A DNA stretch of 64,000 nucleotides, from NCBI GenBank assembly GCA_964541755.1, contig CAZIRF010000013.1, positions 1 to 64,000 on the forward strand. The letters run 5' to 3'. Every line of letters begins with the position of its first letter. Position 1 is the stretch's first letter. The position numbers and the translations under genes were made by a program. This stretch comes from CAZIRF01 sp964541755. GTDB taxonomy: Bacteria > Spirochaetota > Spirochaetia > Treponematales > Breznakiellaceae. Below are positions 25,638 to 34,926 of this stretch, one piece after another. The notes under the pieces are model-generated. The model searched no databases. It was not told the DNA's origin and was given only the letters and a program-made list of their open reading frames with translations.

Positions 25638-26555
25638 ATGAATGAATCAACATCCCCAGCGCATTCTCTGTTGTCATTTCGAAACAGACACCTGGATCTC
25701 AAAGATGAAAATACCGGAGAAGTAATCCAGGTCCTAATGAGTTGTGAAGCGGATGGAACCCTCTTTTTCTCCGAATCCGGCTCTTCTTATCCGGCATTTA
25801 TGGAAAAGATACAATTCAACTCCTTCCCGGACAACAAGACCATTTTATCCTCACTTTCCAAATCTTTGGGGAAACCGCTCTCTCTCATCTCGGCCGAAAA
25901 TGTAAGCGTCGAACTCGACAACTCGGCCCTGTCCGGCCTGCAGAAGATGCCGGTTGATATTTTCGACGACGTCTATCTTGGCGAAGTCAAACCCCAGGCT
26001 CTCGTCCTCTGCGTCGATATACGCAATTTCTCAAGCTTTCTCTGTTGTAACGACGAAGGGGATGTGTTCAAACTTATCAAAGAGTTCACCTCAAACCTGC
26101 TTTCCTGCGTCAACCAATTTGGCTACGGGTGTAGCTACTACAAACTCATGGGCGACGGCGCCATCGTCATTTGGGATGAAACCAACGAAGACAGCGTGGC
26201 ATCGGCCTTGGGGGTATTTGATTCGTATATCGAATTTGTCAACGAAGAACTCTTCAAACCCTACCCCGGGCTTGGTATGGCAGGGGCACTGGTAAGCGAC
26301 AAGGTATACAAGTACGAAATTTCTGCGGAAGCCTCGCAACTCAAATACCGCGATTATGTTGGGTATGGCATCAATCTGTCCTGTCGACTGCAGGCCTTGG
26401 CCAAAAAAGATCAGCTTGCCATCAATCGCGCATTGGCAGACTCAACATTGGTTCCGTCAATCGAAAATCGCGAAGAATCCCTGGTAGACGATCTCCACAA
26501 GCTCAAAGGGCTTAAGGAAGAAGACCGGGGCGTCGTGTTTTTCTATGACCGCTAA
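25638..26555 (+). CDS. Class III adenylate/guanylate cyclase-domain protein
   Basis: 305 aa, no signal peptide or transmembrane helix. The N-terminal 110 residues are unassigned. The catalytic domain runs from about 115 to 290: first metal Asp in LCVDIRNFSSF, second in KLMGDGAIVIW, and the transition-state Asn and Arg in INLSCRLQALAKK. With both metal aspartates and the Asn/Arg pair present, an active nucleotide cyclase is plausible; whether it makes cAMP or cGMP cannot be decided. It is monocistronic between a terminator and the convergent hydrogenase-chemoreceptor gene, 12 bases from its stop. Confidence 0.85.
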   Translation: MNESTSPAHSLLSFRNRHLDLKDENTGEVIQVLMSCEADGTLFFSESGSSYPAFMEKIQFNSFPDNKTILSSLSKSLGKPLSLISAENVSVELDNSALSGLQKMPVDIFDDVYLGEVKPQALVLCVDIRNFSSFLCCNDEGDVFKLIKEFTSNLLSCVNQFGYGCSYYKLMGDGAIVIWDETNEDSVASALGVFDSYIEFVNEELFKPYPGLGMAGALVSDKVYKYEISAEASQLKYRDYVGYGINLSCRLQALAKKDQLAINRALADSTLVPSIENREESLVDDLHKLKGLKEEDRGVVFFYDR

Positions 26556-26567
26556 GTCTGCCACATA

Positions 26568-28403
26568 TCAAGACACAGACGAAATCGCATCATCATCAAA
26601 CGACAGGGATTCATTGCGTTCTGTCCTGTCATCGGCCTCCTGTACGTCGATCATGGCCAGGGAACTTTCCACACTCCCCACCAAGGTCCGTATCTTTTCT
26701 ATGTCCACAGAAAAGTCCGATATCTCGTCTATCCCCCCCTCTATGGTCTTGAGGGCTCCCACTATACTTTCGGAGTAAGGGCGGATCTTCTCGGCCTCTT
26801 CGCGGGATACCGCAGCCAGTTTTCGAACTTCGGCGGCGACGACGGCAAAGGTCTTGCCGGCCTGCCCCGCCCTGGCAGCCTCGATGGACGCGTTGAGTGA
26901 CAAAAGGTTTGTCTTGTAAGCGATATCGTTGATGGCCTCGACGATGCGGGAAAAGCCGCTCGCTGTCTGCGTGGCCTCCTGCGAGTGTTTGCGCAGGAGG
27001 TCCGCGCGTTTTTCGCGCATGCCCATGAGGTAAAGGAGCTTGTCTGCAAGGGCATTTATGCGTTCATTGGTCTCCTTCATCAGACGCTCCCGCGCGCCTA
27101 CCCTGGAGGCCTCCATCAGCCCTATTTCCTTCTCCATGAAGAGGTGACAATTTTCCTTTTTGTTGAGTCCATTGAATATGGCAATTGCCATATCCCGACA
27201 GGTTCCATAGCCGCAAGAGGAGCAGTTGCGTATATCCCGCTTTTCCCTCTTGTGCATGGCCCGGTAAATATCGCGCAAAGTCGAATCGTCCGGCTGACGC
27301 AATTCAAGGGCGGAAGAGCGATCGATGTAGGTACGCTGATACAGTGAAGGTTTCCAATATCGATCAATCGTCTTTCGAAGCCTGCGTATCGAGAGGGCGT
27401 TCTTCTTTTCCAACTTCTTCCTTCGCTGTTCAACCGGAACTTCGAGCCGGTCAACCGAATTACGGCTATCGGACAAGAGGGTTCCCGGCCCGGCGTTACA
27501 GCCCATTTCACAGGACAAGCAGTCGACAAGAAGGGGGCTCGCCCCCTGTTCAATCGCATCCTTCAGTGTCGCAAGATAGTGATAGACCGTATGGGGGCCT
27601 TCTATCTTGCGGGTGAGTCTGCCCACACCTGGCAAGTCCCGCAGTGCGGTACGCAAAAGCCCGCCCGGACTAGAGAAAAGAACGGCACGTTCCGCCGCTG
27701 CACCATCGTAGGGGCGGTCTTCGTATGATTCAAGCGCTATGCCTTCACCGGTCAACCAGGCTGCCAGAGATTTGAAGGTAACGTTGTAGTCCCCAAGCCC
27801 GGTTTCCTCGAATTCGCGGCGCTTGGCGTAGCAGGGCGAGAGGACCGCAATACGATGGGATGAAAATTGTGGATAATACTCACGTATCATTTTCATGGTA
27901 TGGAGCATAGGGCTGTCTGCGGGGGCCAGATAGGAAAGGAGTTCGGGGTGATGTACCTCGATAAAGCTCACAAGGGCAGGACAGGGTTGCGCAATAACTG
28001 TTCGCGGTTTGTGTGTCTTTATGTGTTCGAGATATGACTTTACGGTGAGCTCCGCCCCGAAACTCACATCAAATATGGCATCCACTCCTTTTTCGTGGAG
28101 GAATGCGTTGATTTTCAAATAGAGGCCGGGAAAATTGGCGGCAATAGCAGGAGCGGCAATTGCAACCACAGGCTCTCTGCCCAGATCGCGGAAAAAAGCC
28201 TCTGCATCATCAATTCCGTATCGGGCATTATGGGTGCAGGCGGCAATACAGGTACCGCATCCGGTATACAGATCGTCGTTAATGGTTACAAAAGAACCGG
28301 ACCCGTCATTGCAAAACTTTACAGGGCAAACAGTTATACACGCATGACAGCTTACGCAACGATCGGGGTCAACCTCGACAACCTTTGAAAGGTGTTTGGA
28401 CAT
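26568..28403 (-). CDS. Sensory [FeFe]-hydrogenase-like protein fused to a chemoreceptor signalling domain
   Basis: 611 aa, cytoplasmic, no transmembrane helix; GGGGAGGG precedes the ATG. Order: a ferredoxin-type domain with C16-x2-C19-x2-C22-x3-C26 and a second motif reduced to C49, C52 and C56 (its first Cys is Tyr46); a hydrogenase large-subunit domain keeping four H-cluster cysteines, C141 (QPCP), C191 (SPCYAK), C298 and C302 (LSCEMGC); a four-Cys iron-sulfur domain (CSSCGYGTCRDMA, about 395-425); and a methyl-accepting signalling hairpin (IAYKTNLLSLNASIEAARAG). The proton-relay Cys next to C141 is Pro, as in putative sensory rather than catalytic hydrogenases. I infer redox or H2 sensing coupled to CheA. 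Confidence 0.85.
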   Translation of the reverse strand: MSKHLSKVVEVDPDRCVSCHACITVCPVKFCNDGSGSFVTINDDLYTGCGTCIAACTHNARYGIDDAEAFFRDLGREPVVAIAAPAIAANFPGLYLKINAFLHEKGVDAIFDVSFGAELTVKSYLEHIKTHKPRTVIAQPCPALVSFIEVHHPELLSYLAPADSPMLHTMKMIREYYPQFSSHRIAVLSPCYAKRREFEETGLGDYNVTFKSLAAWLTGEGIALESYEDRPYDGAAAERAVLFSSPGGLLRTALRDLPGVGRLTRKIEGPHTVYHYLATLKDAIEQGASPLLVDCLSCEMGCNAGPGTLLSDSRNSVDRLEVPVEQRRKKLEKKNALSIRRLRKTIDRYWKPSLYQRTYIDRSSALELRQPDDSTLRDIYRAMHKREKRDIRNCSSCGYGTCRDMAIAIFNGLNKKENCHLFMEKEIGLMEASRVGARERLMKETNERINALADKLLYLMGMREKRADLLRKHSQEATQTASGFSRIVEAINDIAYKTNLLSLNASIEAARAGQAGKTFAVVAAEVRKLAAVSREEAEKIRPYSESIVGALKTIEGGIDEISDFSVDIEKIRTLVGSVESSLAMIDVQEADDRTERNESLSFDDDAISSVS

Positions 28404-28451
28404 GTCGCTCCCTCCCCAAAAGCTTAATTCTAGGGAGGAAGACAGAATAAA

Positions 28452-29168
28452 TCAAACCTTCAGCATATTCTCAAGACACTTGTGCAAGGATTCACTCAGC
28501 GCTCTCTTGCCATCGGCATCGAGCCCCTTTGTCGATATCGCCTGACCGAATTTGACGGTAACCGGAACGGCCTTCACCTTGCGATGTTCTTCCCATACGC
28601 GCCAGGAGTCTTCTATCGCCATGGGGACGATATCGGCTTCGGCCAAGGTTGCCAGTTTGAATGCCCCGGCGCGGAAAGGCAGCAAACCCCTCCCCTTGCT
28701 GCGCGTCCCCTCCGGGAAGATGAGCATGGCCCCGCCACGGCGGATATCGTCGGCGCCCTTCTGAATGGTCTTCATGGCCTTTCTGGGGCTGTTGCGGTCC
28801 ATGAGGAGGCCGCCCAAAAGCCAAACCCAAATACCGATAAACGGAATATAGATGGTCTCTTTCTTGGCAATAAAGCCGAAGGGCCGGCGGATAAGAGCAA
28901 GTGCTATGATGATATCGAAATCACCCTGATGGTTCCCTACAAAGCAGACAGGCCCTTTGAGGGGCACATTTTCCATCCCCTCGACGACCAAACGGCTTCC
29001 GGTCATGAAGATGATGAAACGGGCCCACAGGTGGGCGAACCATACAAAGAACCCCTGCGTCACCCGGCCAAGGCCGACAAGTCGCAGAAGTCCGGCCAAG
29101 AGAGCCACCGGTGTGGTAAGAACCAGGGAGATGGCAACAGCGGTGAAAAACCAAATATTCTTGAACAT
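28452..29168 (-). CDS. plsC: 1-acyl-sn-glycerol-3-phosphate acyltransferase (PlsC family)
   Basis: 238 aa membrane-associated acyltransferase of phospholipid synthesis. N-terminal hydrophobic helices (about 5-30 and 45-60) precede the catalytic HxxxxD motif in NHQGDFD near residue 78, and the acceptor-binding motif FPEGTRSKGRG is near residue 153. Length and motif spacing are typical. It lies 65 bases downstream of mfd, with a likely terminator between, and 48 bases upstream of the hydrogenase-chemoreceptor gene. Confidence 0.92.
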   Translation of the reverse strand: MFKNIWFFTAVAISLVLTTPVALLAGLLRLVGLGRVTQGFFVWFAHLWARFIIFMTGSRLVVEGMENVPLKGPVCFVGNHQGDFDIIIALALIRRPFGFIAKKETIYIPFIGIWVWLLGGLLMDRNSPRKAMKTIQKGADDIRRGGAMLIFPEGTRSKGRGLLPFRAGAFKLATLAEADIVPMAIEDSWRVWEEHRKVKAVPVTVKFGQAISTKGLDADGKRALSESLHKCLENMLKV

Positions 29169-29185
29169 GATACAAAACTCTAGCA

Positions 29186-29222
29186 GAAAAAAAGCTCACC
29201 GTCCAGAAAGGAACCGGGACGG
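29186..29222 (-). terminator. Probable terminator after mfd
   Basis: On the minus strand CCGTCC and GGACGG form a six-base-pair stem around a 12-base loop, followed five bases later by seven T. The stem is short and the T-run is offset, so efficiency is uncertain. Confidence 0.5.
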
Positions 29223-29232
29223 CCAATAAATA

Positions 29233-32200
29233 TCATACAGAGAGGGCCAGAGAAGCCAATTTCTCGCGGATAAATTCGCTCTTTTCCTTGAGTCCAATAG
29301 TACCGGTGTGCAACATGAGAATATTGGGGGCCTTGGGATCGAGCTTGACCCGACCGGCACTCTCTTTCATAAGCCTGAGCACTTTATCGACGTTAACCTT
29401 GGAAACCTTGGTGAATTCGACGTGTACCACACCGGCACGCTCTTTCAAACTGCTTACCGAGAGGTCGCGACAAATTATGCGGATCTCTGCCAGAGACAGA
29501 AGGCTCTGAACCTCGTCGGGCAAGGGACCAAATCGATCGACGAGCTCTGCAAACACCCGTTCCAGCTCGTCACGGGTCTTTATGGAAGCAATCTTTTTGT
29601 ACACTTCCATTTTTTCTTGAGCCGAATCGATATAGGAATCGGGGATGAAACCGGTATATTCCAACTCAAGCCAGGTTTCGGTTTCGGCCTCGTAGTGCTC
29701 GTCCTGGAGCTTGTATACGGCATCCTCCAAGAGACGCAGGTAGAGATCGAAGCCGACGGCGTAAATCTCGCCGGACTGCTCTTTGCCCAACAGGTTACCC
29801 GCGCCGCGAATTTCCATGTCCTTCATGGCAATCTTGAAGCCGCTTCCCAGCTCGGTAAAATCCGATATCACTTGGAGCCGTTTCATTGCCAACTCGGAAA
29901 GAGCCCTGCCCTTTGGATAAAAGAGATAGGCATAGGCCTTGCGATCAGAGCGACCCACCCGACCACGCAACTGATACAACTGTGAAACACCATACATATC
30001 GGCCCGATCAATAATAATGGTATTAACGTTCGGGATATCGATACCATTCTCGATGATGGTTGTGGAAACGAGAACGTGAAAACCGCCGTGTATGAAGCGG
30101 TGCATGATGTCTTCGAGGTCATGGGGCGCCATCTGTCCATGGGCGGTTTCCACAAGCATCTCCGGGACGACCCGCTCGATCATCAGGCGTACTTCATCGA
30201 GGCTCTCAATGCGGTTATGGAGGAAAAAGACCTGCCCGCCCCGCTCCACCTCGCGGCGTATGGCTGCTGCCACCCGATCTTCATTGAACTCATCTATGGC
30301 CGTTTCGATAGGCTGGCGCACGGAGGGGGGCGTGGCCAAAATACTCATGTCGCGAATTTTGACAAGGCTCATGTGGAGGGTTCGGGGGATGGGAGTCGCA
30401 GAGAGCGTGAGACAGTCAATGTTGGTTTTGAGTTCCTTAAGACGCTCTTTGTCCTTTACTCCGAATCGCTGCTCTTCATCGATAACCAAAAGCCCCAGGT
30501 CTTTAAACAGAACATCCTTTTGAATAAGACGGTGAGTGCCAACAAGAATGTCAATTTCGCCGTCCTTTACAGCGGCGAGGGTCTTCTTTATATCCGAACG
30601 ATCGACAAAACGGGATACCATGCCGATCTTGACAGGAAAATTCTCAAAGCGCTCTATGAAGTTCTCGTAATGCTGTTCTGCAAGAATGGTCGTTGGCGCG
30701 AGGAATGCGACTTGTTTTCCGCCCATAATGGCCTTGAAACAGGCTCGTATTGCAACTTCGGTTTTTCCATATCCAACGTCACCACAGACGAGCCGATCCA
30801 TGGGCCGTGGGCTCTCCATATCGTCCTTGATCTCTTCCACGCAGCGAAGTTGATCCTCGGTCTCCTCCCACGGGAAACTGGCTTCAAATGCCGTCTGCCA
30901 CTCGCTGTCTTGGGGAAACGCAAAACCCTGGGCGGCTTTTCTCTTCGAATACAAATCAATGAGCTTTTGGGCAATATCTTCAACCGACTTCGAAACCTTG
31001 TTCTTGCGATTTTCCCAGCTCTTTGACCCCAACTTATCGAGACGTGGCGCCGTTCCCTCGTTACCGATATAGCGTTGAACGAGGTTTACTTGCTCTATAG
31101 GAACAAATACGCTTTCTTCATCGGCATATTCAATTTTGATATAATCGCGCTCATTTCCCAATGCCTTGATACGCTCAATGCCTTTGAATAAACCAATGCC
31201 ATAATTGACATGGACGACATAGTCACCGGGGTTGAGTTCGATAAAGGTATCGATTACCGCACTTCGTGCTGTCTTGAGGGATCGAGGAGTGCGATGTCGC
31301 CGCCCAAAAATCTCCCGCTCGTGAACGATGAGGTACTTTGACTCGGGGAGCCCAAATCCGGATGAGAGAGGGAGCGACTGTGCGTTAATCTCCAAATCCT
31401 TAAGGATCTCACTGATGCGCATTGCCTGTGTATCGCTCTCTGCACAGACATCTATTGTCCAACCACCTTTTTTGAGGACAGCAAATTCCTCTTTGAGGTA
31501 ATTGATATTGCCAAAGAAGGAGCGCGGCGGATCAATATCGACATGATATTTCTGAACATTCCCCCGATCGCTCTTGAGCGAGTAAAAGGAAATTGAGTGG
31601 GTGAATGTCCCGGCAAGCCGAGAAAAGGACAAGAGGATATCCTCTGGAGGAGGCACACAGCTCTCTCTTCGAGCCTTTCGATACAAACCATCATATTCTC
31701 GCTCAAGACTCTCTTGGGCATTTTCAAGACGCTCACGCTCAAGGTAGAGGACGACAGCATCCTCGCCCAGATAATCCAGGAGTGTTGCCGGCCGCTCCAT
31801 GGCAAGGGGAAAGAACAGTTCCTCTCCTGCACAAACAGATGAAGTTCTCAACTGATCGAGAAGAGAGCTGCCCATATCAGGATACTTTTTCTCATCCTTG
31901 AGGGCCATTTCCAAGCGGGATATGGCATTTTCTGTCCAGAAATGCTCTCTTGCCGGAAATATTTCTGCATCTACAAGCCGTTCGAGGCCATTTTGATTAT
32001 CAGGATCGAACAGACGGATAGATTCGATGCGATCGAAATCGAAGGTAATACGCAGGGGATAATCCGAACCCGGTCGATAGATATCACACACTTCACCCCG
32101 CAAAACGAATTCACCATGCACCTGAACACGGGGAACCCTGGTATACCCCCAGGACACCAAGGTCTCTGCAAGCGAGACGGTATCTATGCTGCCATTTTGA

Positions 32201-32637
32201 GCAATTTTAACCACTCGCGAAAGAAAATCTTCGGCTGGGGGAACAGGGGTAAGAAAAGCACGCTCTGTAGCAATTACAATCGAGGGGGTCGCTGCCCCCA
32301 AACGGGCCAATGTTGCCGCTCGTTCGCCGAAGACGGCCGATCCCGGTGAGACCGGGCGATACGGCAGACTCCCCCACCAGGGCATGCGATAACAGGGAAT
32401 ACCGGAAAGACTGATATCCGATTGAAGGGCATCTGCTTCCAACTCGCCGGGAACGACAACCAGGAGCTTTTTGCCCATTTTCTTGAAGAGCTCCGCTATA
32501 AACAGGCTCTGGGCTGCACCTTCAAGCCCCTCAAGCGCGAGAGGCAATGTCTCGATGCGTGCACCCGAAAGACATTCGCGAATTGAATGTGTATGCGCCA
32601 AACGTGAAGCAAGCGCATTAAAAAATAAGGTATTCAC
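29233..32637 (-). CDS. mfd: Transcription-repair coupling factor
   Basis: 1134 aa from a GTG at 32637; an ATG is possible only further upstream, where the sequence no longer looks like Mfd. Domains: a UvrB-homology N-terminus (about 1-330), the RNA-polymerase-interaction CarD-like domain (ELNPGDYVVHVNYGIGLFKG, near 450), a RecG-like translocase with GDVGYGKTEVAIRA near 600 and DEEQRFGV, and a C-terminal regulatory domain. It removes stalled RNA polymerase and recruits UvrA. A TATAAT box lies 12 bases before the GTG and no ribosome site is visible, so the message may be leaderless. Confidence 0.93.
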   Translation of the reverse strand: MNTLFFNALASRLAHTHSIRECLSGARIETLPLALEGLEGAAQSLFIAELFKKMGKKLLVVVPGELEADALQSDISLSGIPCYRMPWWGSLPYRPVSPGSAVFGERAATLARLGAATPSIVIATERAFLTPVPPAEDFLSRVVKIAQNGSIDTVSLAETLVSWGYTRVPRVQVHGEFVLRGEVCDIYRPGSDYPLRITFDFDRIESIRLFDPDNQNGLERLVDAEIFPAREHFWTENAISRLEMALKDEKKYPDMGSSLLDQLRTSSVCAGEELFFPLAMERPATLLDYLGEDAVVLYLERERLENAQESLEREYDGLYRKARRESCVPPPEDILLSFSRLAGTFTHSISFYSLKSDRGNVQKYHVDIDPPRSFFGNINYLKEEFAVLKKGGWTIDVCAESDTQAMRISEILKDLEINAQSLPLSSGFGLPESKYLIVHEREIFGRRHRTPRSLKTARSAVIDTFIELNPGDYVVHVNYGIGLFKGIERIKALGNERDYIKIEYADEESVFVPIEQVNLVQRYIGNEGTAPRLDKLGSKSWENRKNKVSKSVEDIAQKLIDLYSKRKAAQGFAFPQDSEWQTAFEASFPWEETEDQLRCVEEIKDDMESPRPMDRLVCGDVGYGKTEVAIRACFKAIMGGKQVAFLAPTTILAEQHYENFIERFENFPVKIGMVSRFVDRSDIKKTLAAVKDGEIDILVGTHRLIQKDVLFKDLGLLVIDEEQRFGVKDKERLKELKTNIDCLTLSATPIPRTLHMSLVKIRDMSILATPPSVRQPIETAIDEFNEDRVAAAIRREVERGGQVFFLHNRIESLDEVRLMIERVVPEMLVETAHGQMAPHDLEDIMHRFIHGGFHVLVSTTIIENGIDIPNVNTIIIDRADMYGVSQLYQLRGRVGRSDRKAYAYLFYPKGRALSELAMKRLQVISDFTELGSGFKIAMKDMEIRGAGNLLGKEQSGEIYAVGFDLYLRLLEDAVYKLQDEHYEAETETWLELEYTGFIPDSYIDSAQEKMEVYKKIASIKTRDELERVFAELVDRFGPLPDEVQSLLSLAEIRIICRDLSVSSLKERAGVVHVEFTKVSKVNVDKVLRLMKESAGRVKLDPKAPNILMLHTGTIGLKEKSEFIREKLASLALSV

Positions 32638-32759
32638 TGCAAGTATCCGATTATAGTACAGAGTATCATGTCCGTTTTTGTACGGTCCATGGTTTCGACA
32701 GTATGGTACACTTGGCATATCGGTTCAATACCGAAACGCTCGTTTGATTGGAGCTCTGT

Positions 32760-33749
32760 ATGAAACGTACATACCTTTTTTTATTCTGCTTGATTGGCTC
32801 TGTAATGCCGCTCTTTTCTCAAGGGATAGAGGTAAATATCCGCTTTTGGGACAAACAGGTATACTATTCGAATAATAGCGACCAAGACATTGAAATTCTC
32901 GTGACCATTACGAACAATTCACCAGAAACATGGCGTTTCAAGCTTGCGGATGAGCGTTGTTTTTCCATTGATTTCGCGGTTCGCTCCATGGACAACCGTT
33001 TGCTTGAAGCGAGTGAACAACTCAAGAATACAAGAGCGTCACATCGCCCCCTCTATGTTCGCGATATTCGACTGGAGAGCATGGAATCATTTTCTTTTCG
33101 TGAAAACCTTCGCGATTACGTTCCACTCGAACAAAGTGGCAATTTTATGGTCTCGCTCGCCTTCTATCCGGAGCTCCTGCAATTTGATCCATCCAGTATG
33201 CCAATGGGAGAAGAACGGCAAGACACAGCTTTCAAATTGGATTCAAACATGATCAGTCTCCCTTTACAGAAAAAACCGATCTTTAAGGATAGCGAAAAAA
33301 CAGCAGTTACCCTTTTGGATGAAAGCGGAGCACTCCTTGAACGCATCCAGATGCCACCGGATCAAGTGGTCTCTTACTTGCTCGATGCGCGTATCAAAGG
33401 AGAATGGGAGAAATTCTTCTTGTACATTGACCTTGAATCGATGATCCAAAAAGATGGCAGGCGCAGGAGAGCATGGCTCTCTGAATCAGAGGAAGGCCGC
33501 CAAAACATGTTGGCACAATACCGTTTGGACCTTATGAACAGCCAGGTTGATGGTGAAATATCCACAATTCCGATAGAGTATCGGATACTCAACACTCGTT
33601 ACAGCCCAAATGAAGGGGAGGTACGAGTATATGAAAAGTTCCGTGATGGACGCTATATTTCGAACAAAGAATATGTTTATACGCTCAAAAAGAGAGATAA
33701 TATCTGGTTGATTGCCGGCTATTCGGTGTTCAACTTGGGGGTAGAATGA
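32760..33749 (+). CDS. Exported protein of unknown function
   Basis: 329 aa from the ATG at 32760, after TTGGAGC. Signal peptide MKRTYLFLFCLIGSVMPLFSQ, with the cleavage site near residue 21. The first mature 120 residues (IEVNIRFWDKQVYY, DIEILVTITNNSPETWRFKLADE) look like an immunoglobulin-like beta domain similar to those of periplasmic chaperones. The last 120 are alpha/beta, ending IWLIAGYSVFNLG. No enzyme motif is seen. It is the first gene of a three-gene plus-strand operon and overlaps the next gene by ATGA. Confidence 0.72.
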   Translation: MKRTYLFLFCLIGSVMPLFSQGIEVNIRFWDKQVYYSNNSDQDIEILVTITNNSPETWRFKLADERCFSIDFAVRSMDNRLLEASEQLKNTRASHRPLYVRDIRLESMESFSFRENLRDYVPLEQSGNFMVSLAFYPELLQFDPSSMPMGEERQDTAFKLDSNMISLPLQKKPIFKDSEKTAVTLLDESGALLERIQMPPDQVVSYLLDARIKGEWEKFFLYIDLESMIQKDGRRRRAWLSESEEGRQNMLAQYRLDLMNSQVDGEISTIPIEYRILNTRYSPNEGEVRVYEKFRDGRYISNKEYVYTLKKRDNIWLIAGYSVFNLGVE

Positions 33750-34489
33750 TAGCGTTGCTCATTGCAGCAAGTGACTACATAGAAGATATTGTCAAAGTTC
33801 ATCTCGAACCCTTGGGCTTTGATCATGTGCGATACCGTCAAGCACTCAAGGCAATGGACAATATTGACGAAATTAATCCGGATGCCATTTTGATAAGTGC
33901 AGAGGATTTCCCGCGTCACTGGAAAACATTGGTTCAATTCGTACGTAACGAACACCCGCGGGATAAACTTTCGATTGTATTGCTCAAGGGCGAACACTTT
34001 GCCTATGAAGAAGCAGCGAAGGCCGCCCATATCGGTGTCAACGGTATAGTAGATGAAACACTCTCGACCGAAGAAGAGCGGGAACGGCTCAAGGGCATTC
34101 TTGGAAGACACATCCCTGTTATGGAACAACGACACAGTTCCCGTTTTATTCCCAATGTTCATGATCGTATTGCTTTTATTTTCACGCAAGCGAAAGATGG
34201 AACCATTATTTTTGGCAATGTGGAGTCCTTCTCGCACAGTGGGCTATTGTTCAAACCACGAAATCCATCTCACTGTAATGACTTGGTTCTTGAATCGAAA
34301 TTGTCGCACTGTTCTCTTCGACTAGGTGATAACATCCTCTCACCCATTTGCAAATTAATTCGAAATGGACGCATGTTGGCTATCGAATTCATTTCCTTTT
34401 TACCGGGAGAACAGCATATACTTGAACAGTATTTGGATGAACGTCCGCTTCGCGAGCGTCACTTTTTGGAAAACAAAAAGGGAGCGTAA
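33746..34489 (+). CDS. Pseudo-receiver plus PilZ-like domain protein
   Basis: 247 aa, soluble. Residues 1-125 follow the response-regulator fold pattern (IALLIAASDYIEDIVKVHL, PDAILISAEDFPRHW, KLSIVLLKGEHF, GVNGIVDETLS). The acidic pair after strand 1 is Ala-Ser and no Asp sits at the phosphoacceptor position, so phosphorylation is unlikely. Residues 130-240 resemble PilZ, opening with RHSSRFIPN in place of RxxxR and followed by strands ending in SGLLF. PilZ domains bind cyclic-di-GMP; binding here is inference. GGGGG precedes the ATG. Confidence 0.65.
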   Translation: MIALLIAASDYIEDIVKVHLEPLGFDHVRYRQALKAMDNIDEINPDAILISAEDFPRHWKTLVQFVRNEHPRDKLSIVLLKGEHFAYEEAAKAAHIGVNGIVDETLSTEEERERLKGILGRHIPVMEQRHSSRFIPNVHDRIAFIFTQAKDGTIIFGNVESFSHSGLLFKPRNPSHCNDLVLESKLSHCSLRLGDNILSPICKLIRNGRMLAIEFISFLPGEQHILEQYLDERPLRERHFLENKKGA

Positions 34490-34522
34490 TACCCTGCTCT
34501 CTTTTTGGCGGGAGACATAACC

Positions 34523-34855
34523 ATGGGAATACATGCATATCTTGAAGCTGCACCCCTGAATGAAATTCGCAGATACAAAGAAATGATACCGCAAGATGCT
34601 GTTTCTTTTACCGGTTCTCCCAGAAAACACCCCTATGAAAAAGAAAAAATGGTACTGGTGCGAAGTCAAGGGGGACACAATCCCTTGGTACTTGAATTCA
34701 GACTCTCAGATATTATGAATGTGGAAGAACATGCGAGTGAAGTCGACGACGAAGGTGAAACCCTCTATTTGGTTACACTGTGGGTGCGACGAGGAGCTCC
34801 CGCAGTTGTGCACACGCCCTTTGAAGTTGGCGCTCCTGGTACCTCCTTCAAGTAA
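34523..34855 (+). CDS. Conserved small protein of unknown function
   Basis: 110 aa from the ATG at 34523, which follows GGGAG by eight bases. No signal peptide or membrane segment. It reads as a compact acidic alpha/beta protein (MGIHAYLEAAPLNEIRRYKEM, LVLEFRLSDIMNVEEHASEVD, ETLYLVTLWVRRG). I do not recognise a family. As last gene of the operon with the pseudo-receiver/PilZ protein and followed by a shared terminator, it may act with that protein. Confidence 0.65.
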   Translation: MGIHAYLEAAPLNEIRRYKEMIPQDAVSFTGSPRKHPYEKEKMVLVRSQGGHNPLVLEFRLSDIMNVEEHASEVDDEGETLYLVTLWVRRGAPAVVHTPFEVGAPGTSFK

Positions 34856-34880
34856 TTCCCCACTTACCAAGAATACTCAA

Positions 34881-34916
34881 AAAACAAGGGGCGTTTTGTG
34901 GACGCCCCTTGTTTTT
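34881..34916. terminator. Bidirectional terminator between convergent genes
   Basis: A 14-base-pair stem, AAAACAAGGGGCGT paired with ACGCCCCTTGTTTT, has a seven-base loop and A/T tracts on both sides. It serves the plus-strand operon ending at 34855 and the minus-strand ppdK ending at 34927. Confidence 0.92.
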
Positions 34917-34926
34917 ACGGTAAGAT

